Notes: a model not told the origin generated them from the letters alone. DNA of 64,000 nt from Microbulbifer sediminum (GCF_021729035.1 NZ_JAJSAP010000012.1:1-64000), one strand, 5' to 3'. Positions 10,796-19,711 are shown, numbered from the stretch's first letter. Translations and numbers: made by a program.

Positions 10796-11230
10796 GTGGT
10801 ACAGGGTGATCAGGAATCCATTGTTTACGGATGCATCAAGGACACCAACAGCCTTGCCGGGGGTTCCGACCGTCGCCGCGTAAATCGCGAGGCGGTGCTC
10901 GCCCTGCCCAGTGCCGACGAGTGGCCCTTTCTCTGCCGCGATATGTTTTCCATTCCTACCATCAAGGTGAAACAGTCCCAGTACCAGACCGATGTGATCC
11001 ATTTCGGGGCCTCTTACCGGGCGGTGGAGTACGAATGGAATCACTGGATCCTCAAGTTCGAGGAATTACTGCGCAGCATGTATTGGGTATCCGCCACTGT
11101 CCACCTGGAAACTGAACTCTCCGGTACCCATTCGTTTACCTGGGAGGCTACAGGCCTTTACCACGAGCCCGGCAGTGGTGACATGCAGGTGCGTTGCGAG
11201 TGGACCCAGGAAGGGCGCGTCAGCGTCTGA
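10796..11230 (+). CDS. uncharacterised protein, 144 residues
   Basis: I do not recognise the family. The product is soluble, with no signal peptide and several Trp/Tyr residues in the second half (YEWNHWILKFEELL, TEL...FTWEATG), suggesting a small alpha/beta cytoplasmic domain. The GTG at 10796 is preferred because GAGGGA lies 7 bp upstream. A longer ATG start at 10748 would add 16 residues but would place the perfect hairpin 10751-10771 inside the coding region and has no Shine-Dalgarno. Codon use fits the neighbours. It stands between ligA and a membrane protein, with no operon partner. Confidence 0.7.
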   Translation: MVQGDQESIVYGCIKDTNSLAGGSDRRRVNREAVLALPSADEWPFLCRDMFSIPTIKVKQSQYQTDVIHFGASYRAVEYEWNHWILKFEELLRSMYWVSATVHLETELSGTHSFTWEATGLYHEPGSGDMQVRCEWTQEGRVSV

Positions 11231-11371
11231 CCGGAAAGTCCCGCATTCCACTGTCTATCGCTGCCTGACTGCCCGGCCATGAGCGCCTTTTCACGCCGCA
11301 CACCTTGCTATGCTTAACTGACTCGCTGGCATTGGTGTCGCGAGCGATGTGGTTCCGGGCAGCCGCGCGGT

Positions 11372-11785
11372 GTGGACTTGACAGTGGTGGCAGAGGGCTC
11401 TCTGCCGGCGTACGCAACCCTCTACGCTCATATCCGGGTCATCCTGGGGATCGTCGTCGGATTGGGGCTCACTCACCTGCTGCGTAACCTGGCGCGCCTG
11501 GTTGAGGAGCCCCGCGAGGACCGCCTCTACTGGCTGCACCTGGGCTGGGTCGGCTTTGTCATGCTGTATCTGCTGCATTTCTGGTGGTGGGCATTCCGCT
11601 TCTCCCACAGCGGGACCATCGACCTGCTCACTTATCTATACCTGATCAGTTATACGCTGTTCCTGTACCTGTTGTGTGTCCTGCTGTTCCCCGAAAAGAA
11701 TTCCCGGCCCAAGGATTACCGCTCATTGTTTTTCCTGCGACGCAAATGGTTGTTTGCTGTGCTAGCTTCCTGGTGTCGGGGATGA
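11372..11785 (+). CDS. multi-spanning membrane protein, possibly C-terminally frameshifted
   Basis: The 137-residue product starts at GTG and has hydrophobic segments at about 16-40, 52-72 and 85-107, joined by short charged loops (RLVEEPREDRLYW, FPEKNSRPKDY). The family is not known to me. After RRKWLFAVLAS the frame ends abruptly in WCRG, while the neighbouring frame continues from the same point with a hydrophobic stretch (SFLVSGMSFQVFYFFAEYG) to a stop at 11835. This suggests either a recent single-base indel or a sequencing error. Alternatively the short form is real. Confidence 0.65.
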   Translation: MDLTVVAEGSLPAYATLYAHIRVILGIVVGLGLTHLLRNLARLVEEPREDRLYWLHLGWVGFVMLYLLHFWWWAFRFSHSGTIDLLTYLYLISYTLFLYLLCVLLFPEKNSRPKDYRSLFFLRRKWLFAVLASWCRG

Positions 11786-11893
11786 GTTTCCAGGTTTTTT
11801 ATTTCTTTGCGGAATATGGTTCATTTTCTGAATAAATTGTGGCTTGGCGTTGCGTCTCTGGGGCGGTAAGCTGTGAAAACCGACTTTGACGCG

Positions 11894-11921
11894 CTGTGCC
11901 GTGGCAGAGGCTGCGGCACAG
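11894..11921. repeat. hairpin upstream of the DUF4399 gene
   Basis: CTGTGCCG / CGGCACAG (11894-11901, 11914-11921) with a 12-nt loop, followed by TAAAAATAAT. It is not a clean terminator on either strand. It sits 30 bp before the DUF4399 start and could lie in the leader. Confidence 0.45.
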
Positions 11922-11951
11922 TAAAAATAATCTCCAGGCTAGGAGCTTTTT

Positions 11952-12416
11952 ATGAAGTGCTTGATCTTCCGTTTGCTGCAATCCCTGATTTTCGGCGGCG
12001 CCCTGGTTGCGGCGCCCCTTTTGCACGCCGACGATCACAATAAGGCGGCATCCCAGGTGTCCAAGGCGCCGGCCGATGCCCGGGCCTATATTCTGTCTCC
12101 CAAAGATGGTGAAAAGGTCGGCAAGACATTCACCGTCAGGTTTGGCCTGTCGGGCATGGGTATTGCCCCGGCTGGCATTGACAAGGAAAGCACTGGCCAT
12201 CATCACCTGCTGATCGATGTAGACCAGTTGCCCTCTATGAACAAGCCGCTGCCGGCCACGGACAATATCATTCACTTCGGCGGTGGCCAGACCGAAACCG
12301 AGATTACTCTGTCGCCGGGTAAGCACACCCTGCAGCTACTACTCGGTAACCACCTGCATATTCCGCACAGCAATCCAGTGCTGTCCGAGAAAATTACCGT
12401 GGTGGTAGGCGAGTAA
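11952..12416 (+). CDS. DUF4399-domain exported protein
   Basis: The 154-residue product has a signal peptide (cleavage near LHA-DD, residue 26) and one DUF4399 domain with its hallmark motifs: SPKDGEKV, GHHHLLID, HFGGGQTE, PGKHTLQLLLGN and HIPH. The conserved His cluster suggests metal binding, but no function is established for the family. An AGGAG Shine-Dalgarno lies upstream. It is 43 bp before fumC on the same strand and may be cotranscribed. Confidence 0.88.
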   Translation: MKCLIFRLLQSLIFGGALVAAPLLHADDHNKAASQVSKAPADARAYILSPKDGEKVGKTFTVRFGLSGMGIAPAGIDKESTGHHHLLIDVDQLPSMNKPLPATDNIIHFGGGQTETEITLSPGKHTLQLLLGNHLHIPHSNPVLSEKITVVVGE

Positions 12417-12459
12417 GCGGGTATCAGTTTTTCCGAATACGAGTCGGGGACCGGTTCGC

Positions 12460-13851
12460 ATGAGTAAAGATTTTCGCACGGAAAAAGACAGCCTGGGCGA
12501 AGTCCGGGTACCAGGGGATGCGCTTTACGGTGCGCAGACCCAGCGCGCTGTGGAGAATTTCCCGGTCAGCGGGCAGTCGCTGCCGGCTGAGTTTATCCGC
12601 GCCGTCCTGTTGATCAAGAAGGCCGCGGCACAGGCCAACAAAGACCTGGGCCTGTTGGCCGGTGAGCAGGCGGTGGCTATTGTCGAGGCCTGCAATGCCG
12701 TCGATGATGCGATGCTGGAAAAGCAGTTCCCGGTGGATGTTTACCAGACCGGCTCCGGCACCAGCACCAACATGAATGTTAACGAGGTGCTGGCGACAAT
12801 CGCGATGCGGGATAGCGGCGTCGATATCAATCCCAATGACCACGTCAATATGGGCCAGAGCAGCAACGACGTGATTCCCAGTGCAATCCATGTGTCGGCG
12901 CTGCTCGCCGTACGTGACCAGCTATTGCCGGCCCTGAGACTCCTCCACAGTGTGCTGGACGAGAAGGCGGCGGGGCTTGCTGATGTAGTGAAGACCGGCC
13001 GTACCCACCTGATGGACGCGGTGCCGATCACCATGGGCCAGGAAATCTCCGCCTGGGCGACCCAGGTGGAGCATTGTCGGCAGCGGATTCGCTCCACCCT
13101 GCCACGGCTGGCGCAGCTGGCACAGGGCGGGACTGCGGTTGGAACCGGCCTGAACGCACATCCGGACTTTGCCGAATTGTTTGCCCAAAAACTCAGTGCC
13201 GATACGACCCAGCAGTTTCGCCCGGCGGACAATACGTTTACGGCGATCAGTTGCCAGGACACGGCGGTCGAGCTTTCCGGACAGCTGAAAGTGCTGGCTG
13301 TGGCACTGATGAAAATAGCCAACGACCTGCGCTGGATGAACAGTGGCCCGCTGGCCGGCTTCGGTGAAATCGAGCTACAGGCTTTGCAGCCGGGCAGCAG
13401 CATCATGCCCGGGAAGGTGAATCCTGTCATTGCCGAGTCGGTGGCGATGGTTGCAGCGCGGGTGATGGGAAATGACACCACCATCGGTGTCGCGGGCCAG
13501 AGCGGCAACTTCCAGCTCAATGTGATGCTGCCGCTGGTGGCCAGCTCTCTGCTGGAGAGTATCCGCCTGTTGACCGGCGCCTCTCAGACACTCGCCGACA
13601 AGGCCGTTGCCTCTTTCACCGTCAAGCGGGAAAACATTGAGCGGGCCCTGGCGCGCAACCCGGTGCTCGTTACTGCGCTGAACCCGGTAATCGGCTATGA
13701 AAAGGCGGCCGAAATTGCCAAACGAGCCTACGCGGAAGGGCGCCCGATACTGGAAGTGGCCAGTGAGATGACAGATCTCGACACGCAGGAACTGGAACGC
13801 CTGCTCGATCCGCGACAGCTGACCAAGGGCGGCATCCCCGGTGGCGACTAA
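12460..13851 (+). CDS. fumC: class II fumarate hydratase FumC
   Basis: Converts fumarate to L-malate in the TCA cycle; iron-independent and oxidant-resistant. The 463-residue length is typical. Motifs: GSGTSTNMN (about residue 97), GQSSNDVIPSA, GRTHLMDAVP (catalytic His region, about 187) and the signature loop GSSIMPGKVNP (catalytic Ser, about 313). All are intact. It is followed by a convergent 40-residue membrane protein gene. Confidence 0.97.
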   Translation: MSKDFRTEKDSLGEVRVPGDALYGAQTQRAVENFPVSGQSLPAEFIRAVLLIKKAAAQANKDLGLLAGEQAVAIVEACNAVDDAMLEKQFPVDVYQTGSGTSTNMNVNEVLATIAMRDSGVDINPNDHVNMGQSSNDVIPSAIHVSALLAVRDQLLPALRLLHSVLDEKAAGLADVVKTGRTHLMDAVPITMGQEISAWATQVEHCRQRIRSTLPRLAQLAQGGTAVGTGLNAHPDFAELFAQKLSADTTQQFRPADNTFTAISCQDTAVELSGQLKVLAVALMKIANDLRWMNSGPLAGFGEIELQALQPGSSIMPGKVNPVIAESVAMVAARVMGNDTTIGVAGQSGNFQLNVMLPLVASSLLESIRLLTGASQTLADKAVASFTVKRENIERALARNPVLVTALNPVIGYEKAAEIAKRAYAEGRPILEVASEMTDLDTQELERLLDPRQLTKGGIPGGD

Positions 13852-13876
13852 AGAGCACGCCTTTCGGCCCGGCGCC

Positions 13877-13999
13877 TCAGGTGAGCAAAATCAGGCAGAG
13901 TACCAGGGTCGCTATGGCCAGAGTGAGGCATTCGATCAACGTGAACAATCGCCTCACGGTCGCGCGATCTTCCTTCCGATAGAGTAATTTCTTGCTCAT
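13877..13999 (-). CDS. 40-residue single-span membrane protein
   Basis: Read on the minus strand: ATG at 13999, TGA at 13877-13879. The product begins MSKKLLYRKEDRATVRR and then forms one continuous hydrophobic helix (about residues 18-40, LFTLIECLTLAIATLVLCLI). A perfect AGGAGG Shine-Dalgarno lies 4 bp before the ATG, which is the strongest evidence that this short frame is translated. The basic N-terminus predicts an N-in orientation. It is convergent with fumC (25 bp apart) and divergent from the next gene. The family is unknown to me. Confidence 0.68.
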   Translation of the reverse strand: MSKKLLYRKEDRATVRRLFTLIECLTLAIATLVLCLILLT

Positions 14000-14134
14000 G
14001 GAACCTCCTGCGGCGTTGACAGCGATGGGCCAATGCCTCACGATTCTGCGCCGCACCGGCTATAGTTGCCGATCCTTAAATGGTAATGCCGCGCTCAGGT
14101 ATGACCCAGTATTCACGTTTATCAAGCAGTCCGG

Positions 14135-14344
14135 ATGCCCATGGCCAGTAAACGTCGTCGCTCTTTTCTCACCAGCGTTATCGCTTGTATCGGTTTTGTC
14201 GTCGCCGCAATCTGGGCCTGGGACCTGCCGGTCAGGGATGTGCTGGCCTATCTGGTTATCCTCCTCGGATTCCTGGTGGTCCTGATTCTTGCGGGCCTTG
14301 CCGGTGGCGCGCTGCTGAACTGGCTGCGCAGGCGCAAAAAATAG
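14135..14344 (+). CDS. small two-helix membrane protein
   Basis: The 69-residue product has a basic start (MPMASKRRR), two hydrophobic helices (about 12-30 and 36-61) and a basic tail LRRRKK. An alternative ATG lies two codons in (14141); neither has a good Shine-Dalgarno. Its stop codon abuts the start of the AraC-type gene with no gap, so the two are translationally linked. Function unknown. Confidence 0.68.
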   Translation: MPMASKRRRSFLTSVIACIGFVVAAIWAWDLPVRDVLAYLVILLGFLVVLILAGLAGGALLNWLRRRKK

Positions 14345-15415
14345 ATGAGCGTGACGGAAGAGGATATCCGTATCCCCATTGCCTATCTCGAGCGCTTGCT
14401 GGAAGAGGCGGCCAGGCATGGCTGTGACCGGCAGGAACTGCTCAGCGCGGTGGGCATAGAGGAACGGGAGCTGGAAGGTGCGGCGGCGTTCTCGGCGCTC
14501 AAGTACGGCCGGCTCTACCAGCGCGTCATGTGGCAGGTCCAGGACGAATGGTTCGGCATGCTCAGTGGTGGGCGTGTGCGCTCGGGCTCTTTCCGCCTGC
14601 TGTGCCTCACCGTGGTCAACTGTGCGACCGTCCGCCAGGCTATCCAGCTCAGCGCCGAGTTCATGGAAATCTGCCGGGGATTCAAGGTGAAACCGGTCCT
14701 TGAGGACCAGCAGGGAGGGCGCGAGCGAGTGGCGATTCGCGGGATCAGCTCCCTGGGGGAGGGGGAGTTTGAGCGACTGATCGCAGACACCAGTCCGGGC
14801 GTGATCCGTACCACGCTGGCGGTCTGGCATCGTTTCTACTGTTGGCTGGTGGGGCGTGAAATCCCGTTGGCGCGGCTGCATTTCTCCTTCCCGTGTCCGG
14901 AGGAGTTCCGCACCCTGGCACAGAGTGAAGCCGGCGAGCTGTTGTTCGAGCAGCCCTCCAATGCACTGGAGTACGACAGCCGCTACCTCGATTACCCCAT
15001 TGTGCAGAACCCGCAGACGGTAGAGGGTTTTATCCGTACCGCGCCCTATCACCTTGTGATCAGTGATGGCAGTGCCAACAGTATCAAGACCAAGGTGAAG
15101 ACCATCCTGAACCGGGATGTGAGTGAGTCCATGCCGGCGGCCGAGGTGGTGGCGGAGCGCCTGAACATGTCGGTCACGACGCTGCGCCGGCGACTGCAGC
15201 AGGAAGGGACTTCTTACCAGAAGCTCAAAGACGAGTGCCGCATGGAGGCTGCCTTTCACTACCTGAGCTGTCCGGACCTTTCCAACGGGCAGATTGCCGA
15301 GATGCTGGGTTTTGACGAGTCCAGCGCCTTCTTTCGCGCGTTCAAGAAGTGGACGGGCATCACGCCCGGCGAGTATCGCAAAAGCGGCCTTTCGGTCACG
15401 GCTGCAGCTGACTGA
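14345..15415 (+). CDS. AraC-family regulator with Arabinose_bd-type N-terminal domain (OruR/ArgR-like)
   Basis: The 356-residue product has the approximately 200-residue N-terminal domain typical of OruR/VirF-like AraC proteins and a C-terminal double helix-turn-helix (about 255-350: AAEVVAERLNMSVTTLRRRL ... QIAEMLGFDESSAFFRAFKKWTG). Such regulators often control fatty-acid, amino-acid or lipid catabolism. Its start codon directly follows the stop of the small membrane protein. The next gene, an acyl-CoA dehydrogenase, is a plausible but unproven target. Confidence 0.9.
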   Translation: MSVTEEDIRIPIAYLERLLEEAARHGCDRQELLSAVGIEERELEGAAAFSALKYGRLYQRVMWQVQDEWFGMLSGGRVRSGSFRLLCLTVVNCATVRQAIQLSAEFMEICRGFKVKPVLEDQQGGRERVAIRGISSLGEGEFERLIADTSPGVIRTTLAVWHRFYCWLVGREIPLARLHFSFPCPEEFRTLAQSEAGELLFEQPSNALEYDSRYLDYPIVQNPQTVEGFIRTAPYHLVISDGSANSIKTKVKTILNRDVSESMPAAEVVAERLNMSVTTLRRRLQQEGTSYQKLKDECRMEAAFHYLSCPDLSNGQIAEMLGFDESSAFFRAFKKWTGITPGEYRKSGLSVTAAAD

Positions 15416-15597
15416 AGGTCCGCTTTTTACTGCCGGGCCCGTGTGCGGTTTTTGTCAGCGCTTTGGGCGGTTTTCGCCATAGAGAGATCTGCGCACCTGC
15501 TACTATGATGAACCAATCGTGAGTTCTAGTCACAAACCTGACCAGCCGGTTTCATAACCGGGCCGAAATAATACAGCGAGAATTTGAGGGTAGCAGG

Positions 15598-17391
15598 ATG
15601 ACCGACGTCAAGATTCCACTGCGCGACATGCGTTTCGCCACGCGCGAACTGCTCGATTGGGACCAGCACTATGCCTCCCTGGGTTACGAGGAGGCCACTC
15701 CGGATCTGGTGGACGCCATTCTGGAAGAGGGGGCCAAGTTCTGTGAAAACGTCCTGGCACCGCTGAATGCCGTTGGTGACCAGCAGGGCTGTACCTGGAA
15801 AGACGGTGAGGTCACCACCCCCGAGGGCTTCAAGGAAGCCTACCAGCAGTTTGTCGAGGCCGGCTGGCCCTCCCTGGCGCACGATGTCGAGTACGGCGGC
15901 CAGGGCCTGCCGCCCTCGCTGGGTACCCTGATGAGCGAGATGGTGGGCACCACCAACTGGTCCTGGGGAATGTACCCGGGCCTGTCCCATGGCGCTATGA
16001 ACACCCTCGAGGAACATGGCACCGAGGAGCAGAAGGCGACCTACCTGACCAAGCTGGTAGAGGGCACCTGGACCGGGACCATGTGCCTGACCGAGCCCCA
16101 CTGTGGTACTGACCTGGGTATCCTGCGCTCCAAGGCCGAACCGAATGATGATGGCTCCTATTCCATCTCCGGTACCAAGATCTTTATTTCTGCCGGTGAG
16201 CACGATATGGCAGAGAATATTGTGCATATCGTACTGGCGCGCCTGCCTGATGCACCCGCCGGCACCAAGGGTATTTCCCTGTTTATCGTCCCCAAGTTCC
16301 TGCCCGCGGCAGACGGTTCTGCCGGTGAGCGCAACGGCGTCACCTGTGGCTCCCTGGAGCACAAGATGGGCATCCACGGCAACGCGACTGCCGTACTGAA
16401 CTTTGACGGTGCCAAGGGCTTCCTGATCGGGCCGCCCAACAAGGGCCTGAACTGCATGTTCACCTTCATGAACACCGCCCGCCTGGGCACTGCCCTGCAG
16501 GGCCTGTCCCACGCCGAGGCCGGTTTCCAGAAGTCCCTGGCCTATGCCAAGGACCGTCTGCAAATGCGTTCCCTGAGCGGCCCGAAAAACCCTGACGGGG
16601 CGGCCGACCCGATTATTGTGCACCCGGACGTGCGTCGCATGCTGCTGACCCAGAAAGCTTTTGCCGAGGGCGGCCGCATGCTGGTCGCGCTGTGTGCACA
16701 GCAGGTGGACCGCACCCACAAGGGCAGCGATGAGGACAAGAAGGATGCCGATGACCTGCTGGCTTTCCTGACGCCGATCGCCAAGGCGTTCCTCACAGAA
16801 ACCGGCTTTGAATCCGCAAACCTGGGGCTGCAGTGCTTCGGTGGTCACGGTTACATTGCCGAGTGGGGCATGGAGCAAAACGTGCGCGACGCGCGAATCG
16901 CCACTATTTACGAGGGCACTACCGGCATTCAGGCGCTGGACTTGCTGGGACGTAAAGTCCTGATGAGCCAGGGCGAACTCCTGCGCAAGTTCACCAAGCA
17001 GGTGCACAAGTTCTGCCAGGCAGAAATCGACACTGAAGCGCTGGCCCCGTTTGTCACCCGCCTGCAGGAACTGAACAAGGAATGGGGTGATGTGACCATG
17101 CATGTCGGCGCCCAGGCCATGGAGAATCCTGACGAGGTGGGGGCTGCATCCGTGGATTACCTGATGTATTCCGGTTACGTGGTGCTCGGTTTCCTGTGGG
17201 CCCGTGCTGCCAAGGTAGCCAGTGACAAGCTCGCTGCGGGAGAGGGTGATGCGGAGTTCTACCGGGCCAAGCTGGCCACTGCGCGTTTCTACTTCGACCG
17301 CATCCTGCCGCGGACCGCGGGCCACGCGGCGGCGATGAAGAGCGGCGCTGCCAACCTGATGGAGCTGGACGCCGAACACTTCGCGTTCTGA
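15598..17391 (+). CDS. acyl-CoA dehydrogenase (FadE/DmdC-like, approximately 600-residue class)
   Basis: Flavin-dependent alpha,beta-dehydrogenation of acyl-CoA, the first step of beta-oxidation. The 597-residue product belongs to the long form with a DUF/AcylCoA_dehyd C-terminal extension also found in DmdC. Motifs: MCLTEPHCGTDLG (FAD/substrate), FISAGEHDM, FTFMNTARLGTALQGL and CFGGHGYIAEWGMEQNVRDARIATIYEGTTGIQ, split here only for description; the catalytic Glu lies in the IYEGTTG motif. Substrate chain length cannot be read. It is followed by a terminator, then SCP2-like and fadD genes, which points to lipid use. Confidence 0.94.
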   Translation: MTDVKIPLRDMRFATRELLDWDQHYASLGYEEATPDLVDAILEEGAKFCENVLAPLNAVGDQQGCTWKDGEVTTPEGFKEAYQQFVEAGWPSLAHDVEYGGQGLPPSLGTLMSEMVGTTNWSWGMYPGLSHGAMNTLEEHGTEEQKATYLTKLVEGTWTGTMCLTEPHCGTDLGILRSKAEPNDDGSYSISGTKIFISAGEHDMAENIVHIVLARLPDAPAGTKGISLFIVPKFLPAADGSAGERNGVTCGSLEHKMGIHGNATAVLNFDGAKGFLIGPPNKGLNCMFTFMNTARLGTALQGLSHAEAGFQKSLAYAKDRLQMRSLSGPKNPDGAADPIIVHPDVRRMLLTQKAFAEGGRMLVALCAQQVDRTHKGSDEDKKDADDLLAFLTPIAKAFLTETGFESANLGLQCFGGHGYIAEWGMEQNVRDARIATIYEGTTGIQALDLLGRKVLMSQGELLRKFTKQVHKFCQAEIDTEALAPFVTRLQELNKEWGDVTMHVGAQAMENPDEVGAASVDYLMYSGYVVLGFLWARAAKVASDKLAAGEGDAEFYRAKLATARFYFDRILPRTAGHAAAMKSGAANLMELDAEHFAF

Positions 17392-17407
17392 ACCGCGCAG
17401 TAACTGA

Positions 17408-17437
17408 AAACCGTCGGCCCTGCCGGCGGTTTTTTTA
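17408..17437 (+). terminator. Rho-independent terminator after the acyl-CoA dehydrogenase
   Basis: ACCGTCGGC / GCCGGCGGT (17410-17418, 17422-17430) with one G-U pair and a CCT loop, followed by seven T residues and then ATT. Confidence 0.8.
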
Positions 17438-17450
17438 TTCAGGGTATTTT

Positions 17451-17768
17451 ATGCAGTTGCCAGATCAGGTGGTGGCGCGGCTGCGCCGCCTCTCTTGTTT
17501 GCACCCTTGCACTCGGGTACAGTTCCGGCTACCGGACGCCAGTGATTTCTGTGTCATTCTTTCGCAGGAACCCGGTGAGCCACCGGCTTTTGCCCGGTAT
17601 GGGGAGGTTGAGGGTGCGGCCCTGATTCTGGAGATGTCGCAGACAACCCTGGACGCCGTCATGGAAGGGCAACTCAGTGCCCGCCATGCATTTCTTCTTG
17701 GAGACATTAGATACTCCGGTGACCGGGATCTGGCCGCCGCGCTGGCGGACCTGTTTCCCGCAGCATAA
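17451..17768 (+). CDS. short SCP2-like sterol/lipid-carrier domain protein
   Basis: The 105-residue product resembles the C-terminal half of SCP-2 domains: ALILEMSQTTLDAVMEGQLSARHAF, then LGDIRYSGDRDLA and a terminal DLF. The SCP2 fold binds lipid or acyl-CoA in a hydrophobic tunnel. Position between an acyl-CoA dehydrogenase and fadD supports a lipid role. It begins 13 bp after the upstream terminator, so its own promoter must lie within or before that terminator, or it depends on readthrough. Related to, but shorter than, the UbiJ/SCP2 family. Confidence 0.72.
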   Translation: MQLPDQVVARLRRLSCLHPCTRVQFRLPDASDFCVILSQEPGEPPAFARYGEVEGAALILEMSQTTLDAVMEGQLSARHAFLLGDIRYSGDRDLAAALADLFPAA

Positions 17769-17872
17769 GCTTACGAAGAATAACGACACGTTCGCACTCT
17801 CAGAGAGGGAATTTCGTCTATAAGAAACGAAACACGCGGACAAGCGACAACAACAGGACTGGGAGAAGACAG

Positions 17873-19510
17873 TTGGACATCGACCGCAGCATACTCGACG
17901 TATTTTCTGACGCCTGCGCCAAATACAGCGACAGGCCGGCATTTACCTGCCTGGGCCAGACACTGACCATCGGCGATATCAACAAACTCAGTGCCAGGTT
18001 CGCCTCCTACCTGCAGAATCACACCAATCTCGAGCCTGGCGACCGCATTGCGGTACAGCTGCCCAATGTCCTGCAGTACCCGGTTGTGGTTTTTGGTGCC
18101 TTGCGTGCCGGCCTGGTGGTGGTAAACACCAACCCGCTTTACACTCGCCGTGAACTGAAGCACCAGCTCAACGACTCGGGCGCCAAGGCCCTGGTAGTGC
18201 TGGCCAATATCGCCGATACCGCTTCCCAGGTGATTGGGGAGACCGGGGTAGAGCAGGTGATCGTCTCCGAGATTGCCGACCTGCATAACCCTCTCAAGCG
18301 CGTGCTGATCAACAGCGTGGCGAAGTACGTCAAGAAGATGGTGCCGGACTTTTCCTTTGCCAACCAGGTGAACTTTCGCGACGCGATGGGGTTGGGCGAG
18401 CAGAATCCGCACAGTGACGTTCAGTGCAAGCCGGATGACGTGGCTGTACTCCAGTACACCGGCGGTACCACAGGTGTTGCCAAAGGTGCGATGCTGACGA
18501 ACCGCAACCTGGTTGCGAATATGGAACAGGTTCGTGAAGCGCTGGGTAAATCGATCAAGGAAGGTGAGGAGCTCTACATCGCGCCCCTGCCGCTTTACCA
18601 CATTTATGCCTTTACCATTCATTGCATGTCCCTGTTTGCGACCGGCAACCATTCGCTGCTGATCCCGAATCCGCGCGACATTCCAACATTTGTGAAGACC
18701 CTGAAAGGCGTGCGCTTTACCGGCTTTGTGGGACTGAATACCCTGTTTAACGGACTGATGCGTGCCCCCGGTTTTTCCGACCTGGATTTCAGCAAGCTGC
18801 ACACAACCGCCTCCGGTGGTATGGCCCTGACCCGTGACACCGCCAAGCGCTGGGAAGAGATGACCGGCTGTGTAGTGACCGAGGGTTATGGCATGACCGA
18901 GACGTCCCCTGTGGTTTCCTTTAATCCGGCCGAGGCTGTGCAGTTGGGCACGGTCGGCTTGCCGGTACCCGGTACTGAGGTAAAAGTTGTCGACGAAAAT
19001 GGCAATGACCTGCCCAACAACTCGCCGGGTGAGCTTTGCGTACGGGGTCCACAGGTGATGAAGGGCTACTGGCAGCGCGAAGAGGCCACTGCCGAGACCA
19101 TCGACAGTGAGGGTTGGTTGAAGACCGGCGATATGGCCGAGATCCAGGATGATGGCTATATCAAGATCGTGGATCGCAAGAAGGACATGATCATCGTATC
19201 CGGTTTCAACGTTTACCCGAATGAGATCGAGGATGTGATCAGCGCGCATGACAAGGTTGCCGAGGCCGCAGCCATTGGCATTCCCGATGATAAGAGCGGG
19301 GAAGTGGTCAAGCTGTTTGTGGTGAAGGCCGATGAGTCCGTGACCGAAGAGGAGGTTATCGCCTATTGCCGCGAAAATATGACCGCCTACAAGGTGCCGA
19401 AGCAGGTGGAATTCCGTGAGGAGCTGCCCAAGACCAATGTGGGCAAGATCCTGCGTCGGGAACTGCGCGACGAGGAAATGAAGAAGATCGAGGCCCTGGA
19501 GAGCGCCTGA
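17873..19510 (+). CDS. fadD: long-chain fatty acid--CoA ligase FadD
   Basis: Activates fatty acids to acyl-CoA via acyl-AMP. The 545-residue product has the AMP-binding P-loop YTGGTTGVAKGAM, the linker GYGMTETSP, the GWLKTGDMA motif, and the FACS region with DRKKDMIIVSGFNVYP and the C-terminal catalytic Lys in NVGKILRRELR. The start is TTG at 17873, supported by GGGAGAA 5 bp upstream; no ATG or GTG is in frame nearby. It lacks roughly 15-25 N-terminal residues present in E. coli FadD, but these are not catalytic. A terminator follows. Confidence 0.94.
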   Translation: MDIDRSILDVFSDACAKYSDRPAFTCLGQTLTIGDINKLSARFASYLQNHTNLEPGDRIAVQLPNVLQYPVVVFGALRAGLVVVNTNPLYTRRELKHQLNDSGAKALVVLANIADTASQVIGETGVEQVIVSEIADLHNPLKRVLINSVAKYVKKMVPDFSFANQVNFRDAMGLGEQNPHSDVQCKPDDVAVLQYTGGTTGVAKGAMLTNRNLVANMEQVREALGKSIKEGEELYIAPLPLYHIYAFTIHCMSLFATGNHSLLIPNPRDIPTFVKTLKGVRFTGFVGLNTLFNGLMRAPGFSDLDFSKLHTTASGGMALTRDTAKRWEEMTGCVVTEGYGMTETSPVVSFNPAEAVQLGTVGLPVPGTEVKVVDENGNDLPNNSPGELCVRGPQVMKGYWQREEATAETIDSEGWLKTGDMAEIQDDGYIKIVDRKKDMIIVSGFNVYPNEIEDVISAHDKVAEAAAIGIPDDKSGEVVKLFVVKADESVTEEEVIAYCRENMTAYKVPKQVEFREELPKTNVGKILRRELRDEEMKKIEALESA

Positions 19511-19540
19511 TAACCGGTCGCTACCCGGGTACAGGACAGG

Positions 19541-19571
19541 AAGCCCCGCTGGTGACAGCGGGGCTTTTTTG
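19541..19571 (+). terminator. Rho-independent terminator of fadD
   Basis: AGCCCCGCT / AGCGGGGCT (19542-19550, 19557-19565) with a 6-nt loop and a T6 run. Confidence 0.92.
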
Positions 19572-19711
19572 TATGCCCTTCACGCGGAAGGCAGGATGTT
19601 GTCCGCAGTTTTTGGTTGAATTCCCGGACAACAATGGAAACTGCTTCCGCCTTCCCGGGGGAAAGGTAATGATTGTGCGCAATGTATGTGCTTGATGAGG
19701 CGTCCCCCACA

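Noticed and set aside
15526..17379. 617-codon open frame antisense to the acyl-CoA dehydrogenase
   Set aside because: It mirrors the sense gene codon for codon, has no Shine-Dalgarno and low-complexity His/Gly/Leu composition typical of antisense frames in GC-rich DNA.
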